A stretch of 10,996 nt of DNA from CAZMJP01 sp964566895 (GCA_964566895.1 CAZMJP010000019.1:1-10996); one strand, 5' to 3'. Positions 1 through 5,529 are shown, numbered from the stretch's first letter. Made by a program: numbers and translations. The notes: generated by a model from the sequence alone, not told the origin.

Positions 1-255
1 CAGCCGAGTGAGCCGAGCGCCGGCTGTGTTTTTAAAAATCCAGAGTCCAATTCAGCCGGCTTATTGATTGAAGAGTGCGGTTTAAAGGGTAAACGGATAG
101 GCGGAGCCGAAGTCAGCCGGAAACACGCCAATTTTATCATCAATACTGGCACGGCCAAAGCCGAAGATGTTCTTAATTTGATTAAACTTATCAAACGAAA
201 GGTGAGGGATAAGTTCGGGGTCGAATTGGAAGAAGAAGTGGAATATGTGAAATAA
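1..255 (+). CDS. murB: UDP-N-acetylenolpyruvoylglucosamine reductase (MurB), C-terminal part
   Basis: This is the last 84 codons of MurB, cut by the left window edge. MurB is the cytoplasmic FAD/NADPH enzyme that reduces enolpyruvyl-UDP-GlcNAc to UDP-MurNAc in peptidoglycan precursor synthesis. Seen in the sequence: the frame is open from base 1 and reads PSAGCVFKNP, then AGLLIEECGLKG, a KRIGGAEVSRKHANFIINTG block, and a helix followed by GVELEEEVEYV before TAA. These match the family's C-terminal substrate-binding domain. The residue in SAGC-VFKNP corresponds to the proton-donor Ser of E. coli MurB and is Cys here, which occurs naturally in some MurBs. The Glu-rich GVELEEEV end carries the expected catalytic Glu region. 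The next gene faces it from the minus strand, so murB ends its transcription unit here. The assignment is firm; the upstream operon is unseen. Confidence 0.93.
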   Translation, partial: QPSEPSAGCVFKNPESNSAGLLIEECGLKGKRIGGAEVSRKHANFIINTGTAKAEDVLNLIKLIKRKVRDKFGVELEEEVEYVK

Positions 256-302
256 AAATAGATGCGCTGTTAAGCTGCTTAATCTACGATTTTGGAAATT
301 GT

Positions 303-343
303 CCAAAAACAAAAATCTTAAACCCTGTTTTCGGCCTAAGATT
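303..343 (-). terminator. intrinsic terminator of the minus-strand membrane gene
   Basis: Read on the minus strand, AATCTTAGGCC pairs with GGTTTAAGATT (about 11 bp including two G-U pairs, plus-strand span 314-343). It is followed directly by TTTTTGTTTTT (plus 303-313). It lies about 29 bases past the stop of the minus-strand gene, where a terminator is expected. A second small palindrome, TTTTGGA/TCCAAAA (290-308), lies just beyond it and may serve the converging murB transcript, but it has no U-tract. Confidence 0.7.
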
Positions 344-371
344 CCGACAACGACGCTAATTAGTTTTTGAA

Positions 372-854
372 TTATTCTTCAAGGGTAAGAATATTTTGGA
401 CCCAGATTATCAAGCCGGCGATGACGGCGACAAAGAAAAACAAAATAAAAAAATAGAGCAAGGGCTGGGGGAGCCCGGCTTGGGCTAATCGCCAAAATTC
501 TCCGCTTTGATATTTCATGCTGATCAGTCCATAAATCCCTCCTTTAAGGAGGAGTCCGATTAAAAATGGCTCCACAAACCAATCAGTTCTTTGAAGTCCG
601 TCCCGGGCGATTATTATCAGCCAAACCAGCGATGGAAAGTAAAGGAAAATCAAAGGAGAACTCTGAGTAAAGATTTCCTTGACGATTATCAGGGCTTTTT
701 CACTGAGAAAGGGTTCTCTTTCCATGAACAGCAAAAATTCGGAGATCTTGTGGCACAGGAGACGCAAGGGGATTTCTAAAAAAATACTTACAGCCACAAT
801 AAAAACTCCCAGAATTTTCACTCTTTTATTCATTAAGAATGAGGGATTCTCCAT
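372..854 (-). CDS. predicted four-helix membrane protein, unknown function
   Basis: I do not recognise this 160-residue protein. It is strongly hydrophobic, with four likely membrane helices near residues 12-33, 66-84, 94-113 and 130-152, short charged loops, and a basic stretch (KRVK) before the first helix. No enzymatic motif is visible. The first ATG is preferred because a good promoter ends 8 bases upstream of it; a second in-frame ATG at codon 8 is possible, giving MNKRVKILG. It has its own promoter and terminator, so it forms a one-gene unit. It is divergent from the exported protein at 931 and convergent with murB. Small CPR membrane proteins of this type are usually annotated as hypothetical; a transport or envelope role would be a guess. 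Confidence 0.75.
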   Translation of the reverse strand: MENPSFLMNKRVKILGVFIVAVSIFLEIPLRLLCHKISEFLLFMEREPFLSEKALIIVKEIFTQSSPLIFLYFPSLVWLIIIARDGLQRTDWFVEPFLIGLLLKGGIYGLISMKYQSGEFWRLAQAGLPQPLLYFFILFFFVAVIAGLIIWVQNILTLEE

Positions 855-862
855 AAATTTTT

Positions 863-891
863 ATTTTAGAGCATATTTCGTCAGTCGTCAA
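863..891 (-). promoter_or_regulatory. promoter of minus-strand membrane gene, near-leaderless
   Basis: On the minus strand, TTGACG (plus 886-891) is separated by exactly 17 bases from TAAAAT (plus 863-868). Only 8 bases lie between the -10 box and the ATG at 854. Initiation 6-8 bases past the -10 would leave a leader of 0-2 bases. No Shine-Dalgarno precedes the ATG. Confidence 0.65.
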
Positions 892-930
892 GTGTCATTT
901 TGGGAAAAATGGGGGGTTAATTTTTTCGCT

Positions 931-1575
931 ATGCAATATAGTTTTCCTTCTCTTAAATTTTATATTATCGGATCGTCTATTTTATCGGTTATTTTCTTTT
1001 TTGCTTGGTTTCCGTCGGCCCGGGTGGATTTGGCTGTTTCTTCAGAGCCATTGCTGGCCGATTTTGAGGTGAAATTGGATGTTAATGTCAATAGCGTACT
1101 TTTTAATTTAGATATAATCCCAGCCAGGATAGCTCCCCTCTCGTTTTTGGGACAAGATTGGTGGAAGGTTAATGATTTAATTGACACTGAAAATTCAAAA
1201 ATAATGGTTTTCCAAAAAAAAGATTTGCAAGAATTAGTCGATTATAAAATAAAGGTTTTATTGGGCGATTCCGAAATAGAGAAACAAATTTTTGAATTCC
1301 ATCCCGAAAAATGGACAATAAAAGTTTTAAATAAAGATTTTTTTCTCGGTCAGGCTTTAATTGTTTTATCTGTAGAGGAGGAGGTGATAGGTGGTTATGA
1401 TTTTGAAGAACTGAGAAAGAAAATAAGGTTTGACAAAAAAGATGCGGCTAAAGAAAAGTTAGAAAAAATACCAAGTGTTAGAGGCGCTTATATAAAGACT
1501 TGGCCTGTTTTTTATAAACGAATGCCCTTACTGCCTGAACGAATTATTTTTTCTGTTTATCCGGCGGGGTTTTAA
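931..1575 (+). CDS. membrane-anchored exported protein, resembling CPR baseplate-J-like / single-pass family
   Basis: A 214-residue protein with a short cytoplasmic N-terminus, one membrane helix at about residues 9-27 (YIIGSSILSVIFFFAWFP), then an extracytoplasmic region. The start at 931 is chosen because it puts the helix at the N-terminus; upstream codons in the same frame back to 679 overlap the divergent gene and look non-coding. After the helix comes a beta-rich stretch with PSARVDLAVSSEPLLADFEV and a later IIPARIA. The C-terminus has a helix (DAAKEKLEKIPSVRGAYI) leading to TWPVFYKRMPLLPERIIFSV. An N-terminal 'P-x-A-x-V' stretch followed by an 'IPA' element and a terminal 'W-P-x-x-x-x-x-x-P-x-x-P-x-R-I' motif reminds me of CPR surface proteins often annotated as baseplate-J-like. 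That link is from memory and tentative. Function is unknown. Confidence 0.72.
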   Translation: MQYSFPSLKFYIIGSSILSVIFFFAWFPSARVDLAVSSEPLLADFEVKLDVNVNSVLFNLDIIPARIAPLSFLGQDWWKVNDLIDTENSKIMVFQKKDLQELVDYKIKVLLGDSEIEKQIFEFHPEKWTIKVLNKDFFLGQALIVLSVEEEVIGGYDFEELRKKIRFDKKDAAKEKLEKIPSVRGAYIKTWPVFYKRMPLLPERIIFSVYPAGF

Positions 1576-1644
1576 TTTTGTTCCTGACTCCATTGGGCGT
1601 ATCGTTTAATGGCGATTGGACGAGTCCTCGGGTTCTAATTGGAG

Positions 1645-1673
1645 TTGACATTGTTAATAAAAGATTGTAAAAT
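1645..1673 (+). promoter_or_regulatory. strong sigma70-type promoter for the infA/ribosomal operon
   Basis: TTGACA (1645-1650, perfect consensus), a 17-base spacer, then TAAAAT (1668-1673, 5 of 6). The infA ATG is at 1688, so a start at about 1680 leaves a leader of roughly 6-8 bases, too short for a Shine-Dalgarno site. This is the best promoter in the window and heads the translation operon. Confidence 0.85.
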
Positions 1674-1687
1674 AGAATCGTAGTTTT

Positions 1688-1918
1688 ATGCCTGATATTC
1701 AAAATATATCAAAGGACTTTATAAAAGCGGAAGGAGTAATCGAAGAACTCTTACCCTCGACTACCTTTCGGGTGAAATTGGACAACGGGAAAGACATCTT
1801 GGCTCATCTCTCAGGTAAAATGCGTTTGTATAAGATTAGAGTTTCGCCTGGCGATAGAGTAAAGCTTGAAATTAGTCCTTATGATTTAACTAAAGGGAGA
1901 ATAGTGTATAGGTTTTAA
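1688..1918 (+). CDS. infA: translation initiation factor IF-1
   Basis: IF-1 is a cytoplasmic OB-fold factor that occupies the 30S A site during initiation. The 76-residue product is close to the usual 72. It shows KAEGVIEELLPSTTFRVKLDNGKDILAHLSGKM, the basic RLYKIRVSPGDRVKLEISPYDLTKGRIVYR tail of the family, and ends four residues after GRI, as IF-1 normally does. The ATG is followed by a slightly longer N-terminus (MPDIQNISKDF) than in E. coli. It is the first gene behind the 1645 promoter and is separated from rpmJ by 170 bases that hold a hairpin and a heptamer repeat. In many bacteria adk and map precede infA; here an exported protein does, so the usual spc-alpha junction is broken. Confidence 0.95.
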   Translation: MPDIQNISKDFIKAEGVIEELLPSTTFRVKLDNGKDILAHLSGKMRLYKIRVSPGDRVKLEISPYDLTKGRIVYRF

Positions 1919-1927
1919 AGAGTTTTG

Positions 1928-1948
1928 TCTGAAATCATAAGTCGTAGA
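1928..1948 (+). repeat. heptamer tandem repeat (TCNNAAA-like), locus 1
   Basis: Three consecutive heptamers, TCTGAAA, TCATAAG and TCGTAGA, start 9 bases after the infA stop. The first 16 bases recur exactly at 10299-10314, and an inverted set occurs at 8272-8292. The repeat is intergenic. Confidence 0.6.
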
Positions 1949-1977
1949 CGGGGTGATTTTAGGAACAAAGTCTTTAT

Positions 1978-2024
1978 CCTGTTAAATTCCGCGAAAGGGG
2001 TTCGCTGGAGGAGGATTTAACAGG
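1978..2024 (+). promoter_or_regulatory. two-tier RNA hairpin in the infA-rpmJ gap
   Basis: A 10-bp outer stem (CCTGTTAAAT 1978-1987 with ATTTAACAGG 2015-2024) encloses an inner stem. The inner stem is TCC-GCGAA (1988-1995) paired with TTCGC-(T)-GGA (2001-2009), with a loop AGGGG. The unpaired GGAGG at 2010-2014, with the preceding GGA, forms GGAGGAGG, a perfect anti-16S sequence with no start codon nearby. No U-tract follows, so this is not a standard terminator. The position suggests an operon-internal regulatory or processing structure; function is inferred. Confidence 0.6.
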
Positions 2025-2088
2025 CACTCAAATTTCCAGTAAATTTTTTTTCATTATTTCCTAAATTGTGAATTTTAATAGATTTGGA

Positions 2089-2202
2089 ATGAAAGTTAGG
2101 GCTTCGGTTAAGAAAATATGTCGTTCATGTAAGGTGGTCCGCCGGGGAAAGCGGATTTATATAATTTGCAAAAACCCAAAACATAAACAAAGACAAGGAT
2201 AA
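2089..2202 (+). CDS. rpmJ: 50S ribosomal protein bL36
   Basis: A 37-residue protein, the standard length for bL36, the smallest large-subunit protein, which helps fold the 23S rRNA near domain VI. The sequence begins MKVRASVKKICRSCKVVRRGK and ends CKNPKHKQRQG. The zinc ligands of the zinc-ribbon form are all present: Cys11, Cys14, Cys27 and His32. The gene lies between infA and rpsM, as in most bacterial alpha operons. No Shine-Dalgarno is visible before the ATG; the upstream sequence is AT-rich. Confidence 0.96.
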   Translation: MKVRASVKKICRSCKVVRRGKRIYIICKNPKHKQRQG

Positions 2203-2253
2203 TCTCGTTTCGTTCGGAAATAAAAAATAAAATATCAAAAATATCATATTTTT

Positions 2254-2643
2254 ATGGCTAGAATAGTCGGCGTTAACTTGCCACCTCATAAAAGGATAGA
2301 AATAGGTTTGACCTATATTTTCGGCATTGGTAAAAGTTTGTCAAATAAAATTTTGAAAGGATTGAATATAGATATAAATAAACGCGTTAAGGATTTAAGC
2401 GTTGAGGAAGTCGACAGATTAAAAACCGTTATTGAGAGTAATTATCGGACGGAAGGGGCGTTAAAGAGAGATATTGCCAGCAACATTAAGCGATTGAAAG
2501 ATATCAAAAGTTATCGGGGGACTAGACATGCGCTTCACTTGCCTGTTCGGGGGCAGAGGACTCGGACTAATAGCCGAACAGTGAGGGGTAATATCAGGCG
2601 GACCACGGGTAGCGGCAGAAAACCAGCCGGTAAAAAAACTTAA
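2254..2643 (+). CDS. rpsM: 30S ribosomal protein uS13
   Basis: The 129-residue uS13 sits in the head of the 30S subunit and contacts the P-site tRNA and bridge B1. Seen: the start MARIVGVNLPPHKRIEIGLTYIFGIG with the helix-hairpin-helix, then LSVEEVDRLK, the RDIASNIKRLKDIKSYRGTRHALHLPVRGQRTRTNSRT signature, and a basic, Gly-rich C-terminal tail that reaches the P site. Length is a little above the usual 118-126, mostly in the tail (GRKPAGKKT). It starts 51 bases after rpmJ, with an AT-rich leader and no clear Shine-Dalgarno, and is 23 bases from rpsK. Confidence 0.97.
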   Translation: MARIVGVNLPPHKRIEIGLTYIFGIGKSLSNKILKGLNIDINKRVKDLSVEEVDRLKTVIESNYRTEGALKRDIASNIKRLKDIKSYRGTRHALHLPVRGQRTRTNSRTVRGNIRRTTGSGRKPAGKKT

Positions 2644-2666
2644 TTTAAATTAAACGTAACGTTTCT

Positions 2667-3065
2667 ATGGCGGAAACAGTAAAAAAAAATAAGTCGGTGA
2701 AAAATAAAATAGTCAGACAGATTCCGCGCGGCCACGTTTATATTCAAGCCACTTATAATAATACCATAGTTACTATAACTGATCCGAGCGGTAATGTTAT
2801 TGGCTGGTCAAACGCGGGTAAACTTGGTTTTCGCGGACCTAAAAAGGCCACACCCTACGCGGCCAGCATCATTGTTAAGGATGCGGTCGAGAAGGTTAAA
2901 GATTACGGACTCAAAGAGGTTTTGGTTTTTGTTAAGGGAGTCGGGATGGGGCGAGAATCAGCCGTTCGGTCTTTATATACTAACGGTCTTAACCTTTTAT
3001 CTATTAAAGATGTCACTTCGGTCCCTCATAACGGTTGTCGTCCGCCGGGAGTGAGAAGGGTATAA
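2667..3065 (+). CDS. rpsK: 30S ribosomal protein uS11
   Basis: The 132-residue uS11 binds the 30S platform and lines the mRNA exit region near the Shine-Dalgarno helix. Diagnostic blocks are GHVYIQATYNNTIVTITDPSGNVIGWSNAGKLGFRG, KKATPYAA, GMGRESAVRSL and the C-terminal PHNGCRPPGVRRV. The N-terminus carries a short lysine-rich extension (KKNKSVKNK) of the type seen in many bacteria. The final motif has GVRRV in place of the E. coli KKRRV. The stop is 8 bases from the rpsD ATG, so the two are likely translated in sequence. Confidence 0.97.
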   Translation: MAETVKKNKSVKNKIVRQIPRGHVYIQATYNNTIVTITDPSGNVIGWSNAGKLGFRGPKKATPYAASIIVKDAVEKVKDYGLKEVLVFVKGVGMGRESAVRSLYTNGLNLLSIKDVTSVPHNGCRPPGVRRV

Positions 3066-3073
3066 CTTTTTAA

Positions 3074-3703
3074 ATGGAAATATCTATGCAGATAGGCCCA
3101 AAATGTAAATTGTGTCGTCGAGAAGGTAAAAAGCTTTTTTTAAAAGGTCAACGTTGTTATTCGGCAAAATGCGCTATGAACAGAGCAAAATATCCTCCGG
3201 GAATTCATGGGCCAAAAGGTTATCCTCGTTTATCAGATTATGGGTCCCAACTCAGAGAAAAGCAGCAGATGAAGCGGTTTTACGGTGTCTCCGAGAAACA
3301 ATTTAAAAATTATTTCGTCGAATCAAAAAAAAGCAAAGGTAATACGGAAGTCGCCTTTTTGAAATTCTTGGAAAAGAGATTAGATAATGTTGTCTATCGG
3401 GCTGGATTTACCGATTCTCGGCCCCAAGCCCGTCAGATTATTAGTCATGGGAATATTTTGGTTAACAAACGCCGCCTCAATATTCCTTCTTATCAAGTAA
3501 AAGTGGGCGATACTATACAAATAAAAGAAAAATTCCAGGCATTAAAGGATCGCCTGGCGTTAAAAAAGGATAGAGACATATTGCCGTCCTGGTTGAGTTT
3601 GGATAAAAAAGACCTGCAAATTAAAGTTTTGAAGGATTTGGAGACGGAAGACCTGCCTAAGGAATTTGAAATTGAGCTAATTGTCGCTTTTTATAGTAGA
3701 TAA
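3074..3703 (+). CDS. rpsD: 30S ribosomal protein uS4 (zinc-binding form)
   Basis: uS4 is a primary 16S rRNA-binding protein at the 5' domain, and in several bacteria it represses its own operon. The 209-residue product has the cysteine-containing N-terminus: CKLC (CX2C) followed by QRCYSAKC, which is the zinc-binding version. Then come YPPGIHGPKGYPRLSDYGSQLREKQQMKRFYGVSEKQF, the S4 domain around DNVVYRAGFTDSRPQARQIISHGNILVNKRRLNIPSYQVKVGD, and the typical terminal EIELIVAFYSR. The start is uncertain: ATG at 3074 gives MEISMQIGPKCK, while ATG at 3086 gives MQIGPKCK. Homologues have about five residues before GPKCK, so either fits. A long repeat-filled gap separates it from rpoA. Confidence 0.97.
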   Translation: MEISMQIGPKCKLCRREGKKLFLKGQRCYSAKCAMNRAKYPPGIHGPKGYPRLSDYGSQLREKQQMKRFYGVSEKQFKNYFVESKKSKGNTEVAFLKFLEKRLDNVVYRAGFTDSRPQARQIISHGNILVNKRRLNIPSYQVKVGDTIQIKEKFQALKDRLALKKDRDILPSWLSLDKKDLQIKVLKDLETEDLPKEFEIELIVAFYSR

Positions 3704-3710
3704 TATACAT

Positions 3711-3792
3711 GGTAACATAGTGACATAAGAATGGAGAAAAAATTTTGCCGGGCAAAATTAAAATGTTAAAATGTTACAATGTTAAAATGAGT
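3711..3792 (+). repeat. octamer repeats flanking a palindrome in the rpsD-rpoA gap
   Basis: Right side: tandem octamers AAATGTTA (3761-3768), AAATGTTA (3769-3776), CAATGTTA (3777-3784) and partial AAATGAGT (3785-3792). Left side: the opposite orientation at the same 8-base period, TAACATAG (3713-3720) and TGACATAA (3721-3728). Between them is the perfect palindrome AATTTTGCCGGGCAAAATT (3741-3759). The layout is an inverted array around a hairpin. On the minus strand the palindrome is followed by T6, resembling a terminator. Confidence 0.7.
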
Positions 3793-3796
3793 TTAT

Positions 3797-4642
3797 ATGG
3801 ATAAGACTATGTTTTTTCCGACGAAAGTTGAGTATCAAGAGGATAAACAAAATAAAAACAAGGGGTCAGTTATTATTGAACCTTGTTATCCCGGTTATGG
3901 TACTACTTGGGGCAATGCTTTGCGTAGGGTTTTACTGACTTCTTTGGAAGGAGCAGCTGTCACGGCCGTGAAGATTCGGGGGGCTAGGTATGAATTTTCC
4001 ACCCTTGATTATGTGCAGGAAGATATTTTAGATATTATTTTAAATCTAAAATTACTTCGTCTAAAGATATTTAAAGAAACAGACAAGCCGATTAAATTAA
4101 CACTTAAAGCCAGCGGAGAAAGAAGGGTTACGGCCAGAGACGTTGACAAGTCGGCGGATGTAGAAATTGTTAATCCAGATTTGTTGATTGCCAATTTAAC
4201 CGATAAAAAAGCGAAATTAGAAATGGAGATTTGGGTGGAAAAGGGATATGGCTGGGTGCCGTCGGAAGAAAAGTCAAGAGAGGATAAGGATATAGGAACG
4301 ATTATTGTTGATTCAATTTTTACTCCCGTTTTAAACGTAGCGGTCAATATCGAGAATGTCCGAGTGGGAAAAAGGACAGATTATGATAAGCTTATTTTAA
4401 CCATTGAAACAGACGGAATAGTTTCTCCTTTGCAAGCCTTTTTAGCAGCGTCTAAATTGTTAGCCGAGCAATTTAATCTCTTAATTGAGCGGGGCGAAAA
4501 ACTGGAAGAAAGAGAAGCAAGAGAAGAGTTGGCGGTTAAGAAAAAAGCTAAAAAAAGAGCGACAACCAAGGAAAAAATAGCAACTAAAAAAAAGAAGAAA
4601 ACTGCGACGGCGAAGAAAACCGCAGCTAAAAAAAAGAAATAA
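3797..4642 (+). CDS. rpoA: RNA polymerase alpha subunit lacking the C-terminal domain, with a Lys-rich tail
   Basis: The 281-residue product contains a complete alpha N-terminal domain, which dimerises and nucleates beta and beta-prime. GTTWGNALRRVLLTSLEG, the STLDYVQEDILDIILNLKLL motif, and the second subdomain VGKRTDYDKLILTIETDGIVSPLQAFLAASKLLAEQFNLL are all present. After an acidic linker (about residues 234-246) the helix-hairpin-helix C-terminal domain that binds UP elements and activators is absent. Residues 247-281 are instead 18 Lys of 35, mixed with Ala and Thr, resembling a histone-H1-like basic tail. No frameshift explains this: no C-terminal-domain-like sequence lies in the 140 bases before rplQ. 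The start is ATG 3797; ATG 3809 is an alternative. No Shine-Dalgarno is visible. Confidence 0.95.
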   Translation: MDKTMFFPTKVEYQEDKQNKNKGSVIIEPCYPGYGTTWGNALRRVLLTSLEGAAVTAVKIRGARYEFSTLDYVQEDILDIILNLKLLRLKIFKETDKPIKLTLKASGERRVTARDVDKSADVEIVNPDLLIANLTDKKAKLEMEIWVEKGYGWVPSEEKSREDKDIGTIIVDSIFTPVLNVAVNIENVRVGKRTDYDKLILTIETDGIVSPLQAFLAASKLLAEQFNLLIERGEKLEEREAREELAVKKKAKKRATTKEKIATKKKKKTATAKKTAAKKKK

Positions 4643-4645
4643 TTT

Positions 4646-4704
4646 CTCGCCCTTTAAGCGATAACGCTTCGCATTTTAGACCAAGCGTATCGTTAAGGGA
4701 CGAG
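4646..4704 (+). promoter_or_regulatory. long bulged hairpin in the rpoA-rplQ gap
   Basis: The arms 4646-4669 and 4683-4704 form about 21 base pairs in five blocks (CTCG/CGAG, CCCTT/AAGGG, AA/TT, CGATA/TATCG, CGCTT/AAGCG), separated by single-base bulges, with a 13-base loop. It begins 3 bases after the rpoA stop. No U-tract follows, so it is more likely an RNA processing or stability structure than a terminator. Confidence 0.65.
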
Positions 4705-4783
4705 GGAAAGATAGATTAAAATATAAAAAGTATAAATAAGCAAGTAATCGATGCGTTTAAAATGCATCACTGAAGGGTGAAGG

Positions 4784-5134
4784 ATGCGCCATAGAAAAAA
4801 AGGGAAAATTTTAGATAGAAAAATTGGGCCGCGTCAGGCCTTGTTTCGCAGTTTGAGTTTGGGTTTGATTTTAAATGAAAAGATAACCACCACTGAGGCT
4901 AAAGCTAAAGCGGTTAGGCCGATTTGCGAACGTTTAATTTCACGGGCTCGAAAAAATAATTTGGCTAATTACCGAAGGATTGATTCTTTTCTACGGAACA
5001 GAGAGGCGACTAAGAAGATACTGGAGCAGATTGGGCCGAGATACAAAAATCGACCCGGAGGATATTGTCGAATTATTAAAATTGGGCCAAGAAAAGGAGA
5101 CGGGGCGAAGATGGCGATTTTGGAATTGATTTAA
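4784..5134 (+). CDS. rplQ: 50S ribosomal protein bL17
   Basis: The 116-residue bL17 sits near the peptide exit tunnel. Seen: MRHRKKGKILDRKIGPRQALFRSL, LGLILNEKITTTEAKAKAVRPICERLISRAR, and the C-terminal GGYCRIIKIGPRKGDGAKMAILEL, all diagnostic. Length matches the family minimum (about 115-127), without the C-terminal extensions found in some bacteria. It follows rpoA, as in nearly all bacterial alpha operons. A purine-rich GAAGGGTGAAGG sits directly before the ATG, one of the few Shine-Dalgarno-like leaders in this operon. It is 28 bases from rplM. Confidence 0.97.
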   Translation: MRHRKKGKILDRKIGPRQALFRSLSLGLILNEKITTTEAKAKAVRPICERLISRARKNNLANYRRIDSFLRNREATKKILEQIGPRYKNRPGGYCRIIKIGPRKGDGAKMAILELI

Positions 5135-5162
5135 CCAATTGCCGCAGCCTTAAAATGAGTTT

Positions 5163-5519
5163 ATGTTAGATATAAATCGTAAAACACACCTTATAGACGC
5201 TGACGGAGAAGTGCTCGGTCGCCTGGCGAGTAGAATCGCTTTGCTTTTGATTGGTAAAAATAAAGTTGATTATGTTCCTAATCTTGATAAAGGAGACGTC
5301 GTCATTGTTAAAAACGTTAAAGAGATAAGGATTACCGGCCAGAAATTAAGGCAGAAAAAATACTATCGCCATAGCGGTTATCCCGGCGGATTTAAAACGG
5401 AGAAAATGGGCGAAGTTTTTTCAAAAAAACCAAATGAAGTTTTAAAAAGGGCGGTTTGGAATATGTTGCCCAAAAATAAATTAAGACAGTCGAGAATTAA
5501 AAGATTACAATTCAAATAA
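5163..5519 (+). CDS. rplM: 50S ribosomal protein uL13, short form
   Basis: uL13 is an early-assembling large-subunit protein. The 118 residues show HLIDADGEVLGRLASRIALLLIGKNKVDYVP, DKGDVVIVKNVKEIRITGQK, KYYRHSGYPGGFK and the AVWNMLPKNKLRQSRIKRLQ motif. Most homologues have about 142-150 residues; here both the N-terminal lead and the C-terminal segment after the RKLKVY-equivalent are missing, a streamlined version. The ATG lies at the end of a 15-base sequence (5150-5164) shared with the region just before rpoA. A possible promoter (TTGATT 5126, N19, TAAAAT 5151-5156) would make the transcript leaderless, but its spacing is poor. The usual partner rpsI does not follow. Confidence 0.96.
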   Translation: MLDINRKTHLIDADGEVLGRLASRIALLLIGKNKVDYVPNLDKGDVVIVKNVKEIRITGQKLRQKKYYRHSGYPGGFKTEKMGEVFSKKPNEVLKRAVWNMLPKNKLRQSRIKRLQFK

Positions 5520-5529
5520 TTTAAAAAAT

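Noticed and set aside
679..930. In-frame upstream extension of the exported protein to 679
   Set aside because: It overlaps the divergent membrane gene and its promoter, and it would bury the signal-anchor helix far from the N-terminus. ATG 931 fits better.
4541..4642. Frameshift as the cause of the missing RpoA C-terminal domain
   Set aside because: None of the frames after the poly-A runs shows C-terminal-domain motifs, and only 141 bases with a hairpin separate the stop from rplQ.
4686..4704. Similarity of GCGTATCGTT...GGACGAG to 1597-1624
   Set aside because: The match is short and gapped. In the second place it is explained as the 3' arm of a hairpin; chance is likely.
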